Positions 53,048-60,611 of a DNA stretch of 64,000 bases are shown here, piece by piece. A program made the translations under genes and the position numbers. Within the stretch, counting starts at the first letter, position 1. Each line of letters starts with the position of its first letter. The notes under the pieces were generated by a model. It was not told the DNA's origin and did not search any database. It saw only the letters and a program-made list of their open reading frames with translations. Source of the stretch: Saccharibacillus sp. JS10 (GTDB taxonomy: Bacteria; Bacillota; Bacilli; Paenibacillales; Paenibacillaceae); NCBI RefSeq assembly GCF_024436065.1, contig NZ_JANFNS010000004.1, positions 310,001-374,000 on the forward strand, given 5' to 3'.

Positions 53048-53998
53048 TTGAAAACACCTGTATATTTCAATCATGATGGCGGCGTAGATGATTTAGTTTC
53101 TTTATTTTTGCTTCTGCAAATGGAAGAAGTCGAACTGACTGGCGTATCGGTCATTCCTGCGGACGGATATTTGGAGCCTGCAACCGATGCAAGCCGTAAA
53201 ATTATCGATCGTTTCGGTCAAGGTCAAGTCGTAGAAGTGGCGAAATCCAACTCACGCGGCAAAAACCCGTTCCCTGCGGAATGGCGGATGCACTCGTTTT
53301 TGGTCGATGCAATCCCGATGCTTAACGAGTCTGGCACGATGGAAGCGCCATTGTCGGAATTGCCAGCACACCGTCATCTGATCGAGACGGTGAAACGCAC
53401 GGAAGGGCAAACGACGCTGTTGTTCACGGGTCCGCTGACCGATCTTGCTCGTGCATTGGACGAAGCGCCAGAGATCGAAGCGAAGATTTCGCGTCTGTTC
53501 TGGATGGGCGGTACATTCCAAGCGGGTAACGTGCAGGAGCCGGAGCATGATGGCACAGCGGAATGGAATGTGTTCTGGGACCCAGAAGCCGCAGATCGCG
53601 TATTCCGTACCGGTATCGAGATTGATCTGGTCGCTTTGGAAAGTACCAACAAAGTCCCGTTGACGTTGGCTGTTCGTAACCGTTGGGCATCCGAGCGTCG
53701 CTTTGAAGGCATCGATTTCTTGGGACAATGCTACGCATTCTGCCCGCCGCTGGTCTATATGGAAACGAACTCGACGTATTACCTGTGGGACGTGCTCACG
53801 ACAGCTTCGCTGGGCAAACCGGAATTGGTTGAGCGTCGCACCGTAAACGCAATCGTCATTCCTGATGGACCGAGCCAAGGTCGCACCGTCGAGACAGCTG
53901 ACGGTCGTCCGGTACAACTCGTATACGACGTAAATGCCGAAGGATTTTTCGACTACATTACGGAACTGGCAAGAACATCCGCGCCAAAACGCTACTAG
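53048..53998 (+). CDS. Nucleoside hydrolase family protein (IunH-like)
   Basis: 316 residues. The Ca2+-binding N terminus reads YFNHDGGVDDLVSLFLLL, retaining the key Asp residues of the DxDPGxDD motif but with Asn for the first Asp. The middle segment LLFTGPLTDLARALDEAP and WMGGTFQAGNVQEPEHDGTA are family-typical. Near the C terminus, YLWDVLTTASLGKPEL has Trp where the catalytic His of purine/pyrimidine hydrolases usually precedes Asp. It is predicted to split the N-glycosidic bond of a nucleoside, but with altered specificity. TTG 53048 is preferred because GAGGAG lies 8 bases upstream; GTG 53039 is the alternative. Confidence 0.8.
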   Translation: MKTPVYFNHDGGVDDLVSLFLLLQMEEVELTGVSVIPADGYLEPATDASRKIIDRFGQGQVVEVAKSNSRGKNPFPAEWRMHSFLVDAIPMLNESGTMEAPLSELPAHRHLIETVKRTEGQTTLLFTGPLTDLARALDEAPEIEAKISRLFWMGGTFQAGNVQEPEHDGTAEWNVFWDPEAADRVFRTGIEIDLVALESTNKVPLTLAVRNRWASERRFEGIDFLGQCYAFCPPLVYMETNSTYYLWDVLTTASLGKPELVERRTVNAIVIPDGPSQGRTVETADGRPVQLVYDVNAEGFFDYITELARTSAPKRY

Positions 53999-54062
53999 AA
54001 GTGATTTTGGCTTACCTCTTGCTGCGCAAGCGGACTAGCCAAAACGCTACTAGAAGTGATTT
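53983..54062 (+). repeat. 25-bp direct repeat at the 3' end of the nucleoside hydrolase gene
   Basis: The last 16 bases of the gene plus 9 bases beyond it (53983-54007) are repeated exactly at 54038-54062, start to start 55 bp. The stop codon is inside the first copy. This looks like a small tandem duplication; the intervening 30 bp hold a short TTGCTGCGCAAG dyad. Confidence 0.85.
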
Positions 54063-54081
54063 CATATCATGTTCAAAAATT

Positions 54082-54118
54082 GCTCGTTTTCTACTTCGGT
54101 AGAAAGCGAGCTTTTTTT
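54082..54118 (+). terminator. Terminator after the nucleoside hydrolase gene
   Basis: GCTCGTTTTCTAC pairs with GTAGAAAGCGAGC (one mismatch) around a TTCG loop, followed by seven T residues. Confidence 0.9.
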
Positions 54119-54168
54119 CTTAAAAGGCTCGCTTTTTTCAATCCACGGTGATATACTTTAAACAGGAA

Positions 54169-54183
54169 TTAGAATAAGTCTAA
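54169..54183. promoter_or_regulatory. PerR/Fur-like box upstream of dps
   Basis: TTAGAATAAGTCTAA is a 7-1-7 dyad matching 11 of 14 symmetric positions of the PerR box. It lies 27 bp before the dps start codon. PerR controls the Dps homologue MrgA in Bacillus, which makes the site plausible. Confidence 0.45.
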
Positions 54184-54210
54184 ATTTAAAATAAAAGGAG
54201 CTACCCTCAT

Positions 54211-54696
54211 ATGAAAACTGTACAAACTAACGTGAATGTAGATTTGAATGTCGACACGGCTGCTGAGTTGTATCAAGCGTTGAATAAACAAGTCGCGAAT
54301 TTTTCGGTTTTATATACGAAGCTGCATAACTTCCATTGGTATGTGAAAGGCTCGAACTTTTTCACTTTGCATGCTAAATTCGAAGAATTTTACAATGCGG
54401 CTACAGAGCGTATGGACGAAGTCGCAGAGCGTCTGCTTGCAATTGGCGGATCGCCAGTCGCGACGATTCGCGAACAGCTGGAGCTGAGCAGTGTGTCCGA
54501 AGCGACAGGTACGGAGACCGCTGAAGAAATGGTGGAAGCACTGGTACACGATTTCCGCGCTCAAGCTTCTGAGTTGCAAGAAGTCATTGAACTTGCAGGT
54601 TCGCTCGAAGACAAAGCGACAGAAGATATGTTGATCGGCATGCAAGCCGCTATACAAAAAGACGCATGGATGTTGGAAGCATACCTGGGTCGTTAA
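54211..54696 (+). CDS. dps: Dps family ferritin-like protein
   Basis: 161 residues of the Dps/MrgA family. The intersubunit ferroxidase residues are in YTKLHNFHWYVKGSNFFTLH and FEEFYNAATERMDEVAERLL. Dodecameric Dps oxidises Fe2+ with peroxide and stores it as ferric core, protecting DNA. The N terminus (TNVNVDLNVDTAAE) has no Lys-rich tail, so DNA binding is not obvious. AAAAGGAG precedes the ATG. The next gene encodes NO synthase; both point to oxidative or nitrosative stress, though a terminator separates them. Confidence 0.9.
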   Translation: MKTVQTNVNVDLNVDTAAELYQALNKQVANFSVLYTKLHNFHWYVKGSNFFTLHAKFEEFYNAATERMDEVAERLLAIGGSPVATIREQLELSSVSEATGTETAEEMVEALVHDFRAQASELQEVIELAGSLEDKATEDMLIGMQAAIQKDAWMLEAYLGR

Positions 54697-54716
54697 GATG
54701 TACAGACGTTAAATCC

Positions 54717-54767
54717 GGCGAAGTCAAAGATTCTGCAATCAGGCAGAATCTTTGGCTTCGCCTTTTT
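54717..54767 (+). terminator. Terminator after dps
   Basis: A long stem of about 20 pairs (GGCGAAG, CAAAGATTCTGC and complements, one mismatch) with a 6-base loop ends in TTTTT, 20 bp after the dps stop codon. Confidence 0.92.
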
Positions 54768-54887
54768 GCTGAGCTTCAATAAATTTTGACACCAAATCTT
54801 CCTGAAATGTATGCTTGGTTTCTTCAATTCTGCTTTATGATACAAAGAGATGAATTTTCGATTATAGATCAAATGAGGTGTGTAACG

Positions 54888-56090
54888 ATGAGCGCACAAG
54901 CGACTTTGTTTGAAGAAGCCCAACTTTTTATCGAGCAATGTTACAACGAGCTTGGATTGAAAGCAGATATAATCCAGCAGCGGATCGAAGAAATTAAGCA
55001 AGAAATCGAAGATAGCGGTACGTATCATCACACCTACGAAGAACTTCAGCACGGAGCACGTATGGCTTGGCGCAACAGTAACCGCTGCATTGGACGGTTG
55101 CCGTGGGACAGTCTGCATGTGATCGATCGGCGGCAAGCTTCTTCCGAACAAGAAGTAGCCGATGCGCTAATCGAACATATTGAGTATGCAACCAATAAAG
55201 GACGTATACGTCCTACGATTACAATCTTTAGACCGCAACACGGAGAATCAAAAGGCGTACAGATCTGGAATGAGCAATTGATTCGATATGCGGGATATAT
55301 CCAAGAAGACGGCACGACAATAGGTGATCCGGTATCTCAAGAATTCACCATGATTTGCGAAAAATTTGGCTGGAAAGGTGCAAAAACGCCTTTTGACGTA
55401 TTGCCGTTAGTCATTCAAATCGACAGTAAATCGCCCAAATATTTCGAATTGCCGCAAGAAAAAGTGCTGGAAGTCCATATCGTTCATCCTGATCTGCCGG
55501 GATTCGATGAACTCGGGCTTAAATGGTACGCCGTTCCTGCTGTATCGAATATGCGATTGGAGATTGGCGGAATTCAGTATCACGGAGCACCTTTTAACGG
55601 GTGGTATATGGGTACGGAGATTGGAGCGCGTAATCTTGCCGATGAAGGACGTTATAATCTGCTGCCGACGATCGCCGATCTGATGGGCATCGATCGAAGC
55701 CGCCGCAGTACATTGTGGCAAGATCGAGCCTTAGTCGAATTAAATGTAGCGGTGCTGGAATCGTACCGCGCCGCCGGAGTGAGTATGATCGATCATCATA
55801 CAGCCGCTTCGCAATTTGAGACTTTTGAAAAAAGAGAGCGCGAAGCAGGACGAGACGTGACCGGGAATTGGGCGTGGTTGATTCCGCCGATGTCGCCTGC
55901 GACGACGCATATTTTCCACAAGCGTTACGATAATACAACCGTGAAGCCTAATTTCTTTTATCGAAAAAAACCGTATGGCAATCCGCAAATGGCTGCGACT
56001 GAAACGCCGACCGTTCAGCAAGGGTGCCCGATGACGTCATCGGTAGCGCGGTGTCCGATAACCGGGCACGGCGGTGGTGACAATCATTAG
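54888..56090 (+). CDS. nos: Bacterial nitric oxide synthase oxygenase with extended C-terminal tail
   Basis: 400 residues. The heme-ligating Cys67 is in MAWRNSNRCIGRLPW, the substrate Glu in NGWYMGTEIGARNL, and the dimer/pterin region in DHHTAASQFETFEKRE and WLIPPMSPATTHIFHKRYDN. It makes NO from L-arginine using electrons from a general flavodoxin or ferredoxin reductase, since no reductase domain is attached. Bacillus enzymes end shortly after FFYRKKPYG. Here about 36 further residues follow, including QQGCPMTSSVARCPITGHGG with two Cys-Pro pairs and a His. NO helps bacilli survive peroxide and antibiotics; Dps lies directly upstream. GAGGTG precedes the ATG 54888. Confidence 0.92.
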   Translation: MSAQATLFEEAQLFIEQCYNELGLKADIIQQRIEEIKQEIEDSGTYHHTYEELQHGARMAWRNSNRCIGRLPWDSLHVIDRRQASSEQEVADALIEHIEYATNKGRIRPTITIFRPQHGESKGVQIWNEQLIRYAGYIQEDGTTIGDPVSQEFTMICEKFGWKGAKTPFDVLPLVIQIDSKSPKYFELPQEKVLEVHIVHPDLPGFDELGLKWYAVPAVSNMRLEIGGIQYHGAPFNGWYMGTEIGARNLADEGRYNLLPTIADLMGIDRSRRSTLWQDRALVELNVAVLESYRAAGVSMIDHHTAASQFETFEKREREAGRDVTGNWAWLIPPMSPATTHIFHKRYDNTTVKPNFFYRKKPYGNPQMAATETPTVQQGCPMTSSVARCPITGHGGGDNH

Positions 56091-56111
56091 AATATGAAAT
56101 GCAGAAATAAG

Positions 56112-56157
56112 CAAAAGCCGAGAAACGTCTGGATGTAGACGTCACTCGGCTTTTTTT
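56112..56157. terminator. Terminator between nos and the SDR gene
   Basis: AAAAGCCGAG pairs with CTCGGCTTTT and ACGTCT with AGACGT, separated by a small internal bulge, then seven T residues. The flanking genes converge, so it can serve both strands. Confidence 0.9.
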
Positions 56158-56170
56158 GAGTAGCTAAAGA

Positions 56171-56899
56171 TTATTGCGGGTTGGTTGTCCAAAGAGCCGC
56201 AGTCTTCACGAACATGCGTGCAGGAAGCTTCAATGTCGCGACGGCAAGGTCGGCTACGTCTTCCGGTTGCATCATGCGATCATCGTCGCCGATCGGCAAG
56301 TTGTTGGACGTCGCAAGTTCCGTGTTAACGGTACTTGGATTTAAGGTCACTACGCGAATATTCGATTTGCGAACTTCTTGCATGACCGCTTCGCTCATCG
56401 CGATCAGACCTGCTTTGGATGCGCAATATGCCGAACCCGTCGCAAAGCCGCGCTCTCCGGCAGTCGAAGCGACATTCAAGATATTCCCGCTGTTTTGCTC
56501 AATCATGAATGGCAGAGCCGCGCGCGTCGTATAGTAAGCGCCCATCAGGTTGATGCGAATAATGCGTTCCCACTCTTCCGGGTCCATATCAATCATCTTA
56601 CCGAACGAGCCGATACCGGCATTGTTGATTAGAATATCGATCGCACCGAGTTGTTCCTGCAAATTTTGAACGGCTGCTTCGATATCTGCGCGAACGGATA
56701 CGTCTGCCGCATGTACAAACACATTTACTTTATATTTATCGCTTAATTCGCTGCGCAGTGATTCCAGATCGGAAGCAGTACGGGCAATCAGACCGAGATG
56801 TACGCCTTCGGCAGCCAAAGCTTCAGCGATCGAACGTCCGATGCCTTTGCCAGCTCCCGTAATAATTGCGGTTTGATTTTTCAAGTCTGTCATAGTCAC
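56171..56899 (-). CDS. Short-chain dehydrogenase/reductase, FabG-like
   Basis: About 242 residues of the classical SDR family. The cofactor motif is ITGAGKGIGRSIAEAL, the structural NNAG is in ILINNAGIGSFG, and the active site has Ser in NVASTAGERG with YCASK supplying Tyr and Lys. An NADP(H)-dependent oxidoreductase of 3-ketoacyl or similar carbonyl substrates is expected; its lone position argues against the main fatty-acid FabG. AGGAGG lies 9 bases before GTG 56899; ATG 56893 is also possible. Confidence 0.85.
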   Translation of the reverse strand: MTMTDLKNQTAIITGAGKGIGRSIAEALAAEGVHLGLIARTASDLESLRSELSDKYKVNVFVHAADVSVRADIEAAVQNLQEQLGAIDILINNAGIGSFGKMIDMDPEEWERIIRINLMGAYYTTRAALPFMIEQNSGNILNVASTAGERGFATGSAYCASKAGLIAMSEAVMQEVRKSNIRVVTLNPSTVNTELATSNNLPIGDDDRMMQPEDVADLAVATLKLPARMFVKTAALWTTNPQ

Positions 56900-57062
56900 T
56901 ATAATTATCCTCCTCGAATTAAAAAAATCCCTCGTTTCAGTGTAACGGACTTGCTCGCATTTTCCAAGTTTGGCGCCGATTCATGCGGAAAAACCTATGT
57001 TTTTAGTGATGATCTCGGTAAGTTGTTTCAAAAAGTTAGAAAGCGGGTAAAAACATTATTTG

Positions 57063-57092
57063 TTTCCATTTTCGTTCGTATCGCGTTATACT
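57063..57092 (+). promoter_or_regulatory. Possible promoter of the ImmA/IrrE-like gene
   Basis: TTTCCA and TATACT are spaced by 18 bases, about 75 bp before the start codon. The -10 is good and the -35 is moderate. Confidence 0.45.
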
Positions 57093-57165
57093 ATTCTCCG
57101 GCTTCCCTTTATAAAAAGCGGCAACAAGCCGATATGAATGGTAAAAAAGGAACGGGAGAACTTGT

Positions 57166-57651
57166 ATGAACAGAACCCTTATCGAAGATACCGTAACCGA
57201 CGTCCTCGCCCGTTCGAACAGCAAAATCGAAGTGGTATTGGAAAATCTTTTTCCCGGAAAACGATTGATCGGTGGTAAATACAATCTGGACGATAATCGA
57301 ATCACCTTGTACTTAGGTGTGCTTGAACAACAATGCGAGCTTTTATTCGATTCGCTTGAACCGTTTCAAGAATATGTACGTGTAGTTCTAGCGCATGAGC
57401 TAGGGCACGCCCATGACCCGGAACTTGAGTATTTATCGAACCGCCTTTCGAGTATTCGTGGTAAAGTGTCACGTACTCGCATTTCTTTGCGTTTGGAGCA
57501 AAACGCTTGGCAGTACGCCGATGACTTGCTACGCGGGGAAAACCCGATTGTATTCGATACGATCCGAGGACAATCGCTTAGCGGCTATTATGAAGTGTTA
57601 CCTGAATATGCGCGTTATCTGGCAGCCGCTTCTACAGCGACTACGGCTTAG
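57166..57651 (+). CDS. ImmA/IrrE-like zinc metallopeptidase
   Basis: 161 residues. The zinc site is VVLAHELGHAHD (HExxH), with a probable third ligand Glu in LRLEQNAWQYADDLL, which matches the ImmA/IrrE peptidase arrangement. Family members cleave a helix-turn-helix repressor in response to damage or signals. Here no XRE-type repressor gene is adjacent, so the target is unknown. The ATG at 57166 is preceded by GGGAGAACTT. A strong terminator follows, so it is expressed alone. Confidence 0.75.
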   Translation: MNRTLIEDTVTDVLARSNSKIEVVLENLFPGKRLIGGKYNLDDNRITLYLGVLEQQCELLFDSLEPFQEYVRVVLAHELGHAHDPELEYLSNRLSSIRGKVSRTRISLRLEQNAWQYADDLLRGENPIVFDTIRGQSLSGYYEVLPEYARYLAAASTATTA

Positions 57652-57680
57652 ACCGACTGACTTTTTTGTGCATAACCGAT

Positions 57681-57728
57681 AAACGTCCGACGTCTCCTTA
57701 TAGAAGGAGAAACGCCGGACGTTTTTTT
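57681..57728. terminator. Terminator between the peptidase and Nif3-family genes
   Basis: AAACGTCCG pairs with CGGACGTTT, and TCCTT with AAGGA, around an ATAG loop with small mismatches, then a T run. The genes converge on it. Confidence 0.88.
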
Positions 57729-57733
57729 TAATG

Positions 57734-58543
57734 CTATCTCACTTGGAAGATCGGAGCTTCTTGGATGTGATGGATAGGAAGAGTCGGGAATCGATGTCGC
57801 AATTGCGCCGCTAGAAATTCCATTCCCGGTGTTTCGCTTTCGGCATGTCCAAGTACGATCAGCGCACCGTGTTGATGGAGTTGTAGACGTTCTCGTACAT
57901 ACTCCGGCGTTTCCCATTCTGGGCCTTCGCCGCAAATGATGAGCTGAGCTTCGCCGCTTTCCAGAATCGGAATAGAGATAGAGCCACCTCCGCGATACCC
58001 GACAGATACGGCAACTTTGGAAAAAGACTTCTCCAGATCGCCCATGACTCGGACATAAGGAATATTCAGCTCTTTTTTAAGTGTCGCAACGATCTGTTCC
58101 AGTGTCTGAGTCGGAAGATGAACAATCGCGGTTTCGGGTCGATGTTCGTGTACATACGCATTCCAGTTAAGCTTTTGGATTAATCCTTCGGTGATCGCGT
58201 CGGGGCGATAACGATGAATCAGATCATGACAACGAAATACAGCTACATCTAGCGCTTGGATCCGTTGCCTTTTTATCCGTTCAACTGGAAGTTCCGGCGA
58301 TTCCGGCGAGCGTTCATGATGCGAGAAAAATAATCCTTCGTGACCGATCACCAGATTTGCGCCAATCTGCGCCGCTTGCTCGATGACATGGGTCGTCGGC
58401 ATAAACGTCGTGACAATTCCGGTGACGACCGAATCCGTATTGCCAATCAGGAGCCGATCGACACTCGGCTCAGGCAATGAAGCTTCTACCTTTTCGTATA
58501 GCACATCGATCACGTTCTGAATGGTCAGTTCGAGGTCATCCAT
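57734..58543 (-). CDS. Nif3-like dinuclear metal centre protein
   Basis: About 269 residues of the NIF3/YqfO family. Metal ligands are seen in NLVIGHEGLFFSHHER, RCHDLIHR and HAESETPGMEF. The family forms hexameric toroids with a two-metal site; biochemical function is unsettled (GTP cyclohydrolase-like and hydrolase activities are reported). I chose the ATG at 58543 since it gives an 8-base overlap with the end of the glucuronidase gene and begins MDDLELTIQNVIDVLYEK, like its relatives; starts at 58558 and 58570 are possible. It is the last gene of the uronate operon, a curious partner for sugar-acid enzymes. Confidence 0.78.
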   Translation of the reverse strand: MDDLELTIQNVIDVLYEKVEASLPEPSVDRLLIGNTDSVVTGIVTTFMPTTHVIEQAAQIGANLVIGHEGLFFSHHERSPESPELPVERIKRQRIQALDVAVFRCHDLIHRYRPDAITEGLIQKLNWNAYVHEHRPETAIVHLPTQTLEQIVATLKKELNIPYVRVMGDLEKSFSKVAVSVGYRGGGSISIPILESGEAQLIICGEGPEWETPEYVRERLQLHQHGALIVLGHAESETPGMEFLAAQLRHRFPTLPIHHIQEAPIFQVR

Positions 58544-60611
58544 AAATCGTTCGCCCATGCTCGTCGGCAATTCCGGATTTCCGGTAAAAGTAAGTACTCA
58601 CGACATCGCGCCACTGCTTCGCATTGTCCAATTGACCTTCTAACCGCCGCAAAATATGTTCGAATCTACTGGGATCGACTTCGGACGCCAAAGACTTCCA
58701 CTGTTCAATCCAACGTTCAATGCGAGCGACTCCTTCGAATCGGCTATCGTAAATATGCTGAATTAACGTTTTGCCGGACTTAAGTATATGCGTGTACGGT
58801 ACATGATGGAAAAAGAGCAATACTTCGTCGGGACAATTTTCTAAAGAGTCGTATACATCGCGATTTTCAGCTGCGTATTGCCCGGTGTAGCCGGTTCCGG
58901 TCGCGATCGTTCGGTCAATGCCAACTCCGTCCCGATCCGCGAAATGATACGTGCCCCATTTGGAGTATTCATAGCCGTCTATATCTACCGCGTAGTGGTA
59001 ATGCGGCTGTACCATCCAGCCGACGCTGAGCGGAGCCGCATAGCTTTCGTAGACCGACCATGATTCCATCAGTAGCTTTTCGACGAACAACGCCGCTGGA
59101 TTCAACAAGCCGAAGGTGAGGGCGCTCCATTGCGCTGCGATACTTTCGGCTGATAATTCGGGATTCCAAGCTAGCCGTCCGAATCCGTATAGATTGGCTT
59201 GCGCCAAATGATGCCCGGTCCAGTTGTCGTCGTCACCGATATTGGAGACAGCGGCAACGCCGCTTTGGGCAAACGGATGAATCTGCCCGGCAGCGATTTT
59301 TTTAACGGTTGTCCCTTCGCCTGTAAGATGGGTATCGAAATCCAAATACGTTTTCCACTGCGGAACCAGGAAACAGACATCTCGTTGTTGACCGGTATAT
59401 TCTTGAGCGATCTGAAACTCCATCACCTGATTGGTAAGGGGCATTGCACCGAATAAAGGCGAGATCGGTTCGCGGACTTGAAAATCCATCGGCCCATTTT
59501 TGATTTGCAAAATGACATTGTCGCGGAACTTGCCGTCCAGCGGCTTGAAATGATCGTAAGCGGCGCGCGCCCGATCTGTCGAACGGTCTCGCCAATCTTG
59601 ATGGCAGTCATAGACGAAGCAGCGCCAAAACACCAGCCCGCCGAACGGAGCCAAAGCATCGGCGAGTAGATTGGCGCCGTCGGCATGGTCGCGTCCGTAA
59701 GTGAAAGGACCCGGTCTATTTTCGGAATCGGCTTTGACGACAAAACCGCCGAAATCAGGAATAGCGGCATAAATTTCTTGAGCTTTGTCTCGCCACCATT
59801 GCTGTACATCCGCATCTAGCGGATCAGCGGTGTCTAGTTCACGGAGTTCGATCGGAGCCGCGTAATTGATGCTCAGAAATAGTTTGATGCCATAACTTGA
59901 AAACAAATCGCTAAGACGCTTGACGTCTGGTAGCAGATCGGCGGTAATCAGCTTGGTTTCAGCAGCGTGCACATTGACGTTATTGATCGAGATCGCATTG
60001 ATTCCGACCGAAGCAAGTAGACGTGCATAATCGGCAATACGCTGTGACTCCAGCAGAATCCGGTTGTCCCGGTAAAAGATCGAATTGCCGGAATAACCGC
60101 GCTCGACACTGCCGTCCATATTGTCCCACTGATCGATCATACGGATCGGATGATGCGGAGCTTCGATCTCATGCAGCTTATCCGGTCGGCTTTGCTGAGT
60201 CCCAAGCAGACGCAGGAAAGCAAATACGCCGTGCAATAATCCAACGTCCGATCCGCCGCGGATCAGCGCATAAGGAATCGAATTTTCAAGATCAATCTGT
60301 AGCGCATAGGCTTCTTCCGCAAGCTCGATTTCTTGCAAATCCGAGGGAGCTTTTTGAGAGACTTGAGCATCACCGAAGATCAGCAAAGGCGTACCGGATT
60401 TTACGGTCAGTCTAGGCGATATTCCGCTCAGCGTCTGAATTCCGCCAATCAGTTCTCGAAGCGCCGAAGCTCCGGCACCTTCATGGCGGAGGATCATATG
60501 CGCTTCAATCTGTTCAAATAGCGGACGCCAAGATTCAATTCGAGCTTCGTCGCTCCATCGCTCGGAAGGCAGCCAAGCGGCATAACCTGTAGAAGATTGT
60601 GTCATCGTCAT
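58536..60611 (-). CDS. aguA: Alpha-glucuronidase, GH67
   Basis: 691 residues of glycoside hydrolase family 67. The N-terminal domain (~1-130) is followed by the catalytic barrel, with FGGFVVKADSENRPGPFTYG around the acid Glu and FRDNVILQIKNGPMDFQVRE further on, and a helical C-terminal domain. It removes (4-O-methyl)glucuronic acid from the non-reducing end of xylo-oligosaccharides. No signal peptide is visible, so it acts in the cytosol on imported aldouronates. Its start codon overlaps the uxuB stop (ATGA), with AAAGGAG just upstream; an ATG 6 bases later has better spacing. Product uronate is used by UxaC-type isomerase (not here), UxuB and UxuA. Confidence 0.92.
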   Translation of the reverse strand: MTMTQSSTGYAAWLPSERWSDEARIESWRPLFEQIEAHMILRHEGAGASALRELIGGIQTLSGISPRLTVKSGTPLLIFGDAQVSQKAPSDLQEIELAEEAYALQIDLENSIPYALIRGGSDVGLLHGVFAFLRLLGTQQSRPDKLHEIEAPHHPIRMIDQWDNMDGSVERGYSGNSIFYRDNRILLESQRIADYARLLASVGINAISINNVNVHAAETKLITADLLPDVKRLSDLFSSYGIKLFLSINYAAPIELRELDTADPLDADVQQWWRDKAQEIYAAIPDFGGFVVKADSENRPGPFTYGRDHADGANLLADALAPFGGLVFWRCFVYDCHQDWRDRSTDRARAAYDHFKPLDGKFRDNVILQIKNGPMDFQVREPISPLFGAMPLTNQVMEFQIAQEYTGQQRDVCFLVPQWKTYLDFDTHLTGEGTTVKKIAAGQIHPFAQSGVAAVSNIGDDDNWTGHHLAQANLYGFGRLAWNPELSAESIAAQWSALTFGLLNPAALFVEKLLMESWSVYESYAAPLSVGWMVQPHYHYAVDIDGYEYSKWGTYHFADRDGVGIDRTIATGTGYTGQYAAENRDVYDSLENCPDEVLLFFHHVPYTHILKSGKTLIQHIYDSRFEGVARIERWIEQWKSLASEVDPSRFEHILRRLEGQLDNAKQWRDVVSTYFYRKSGIADEHGRTIYG

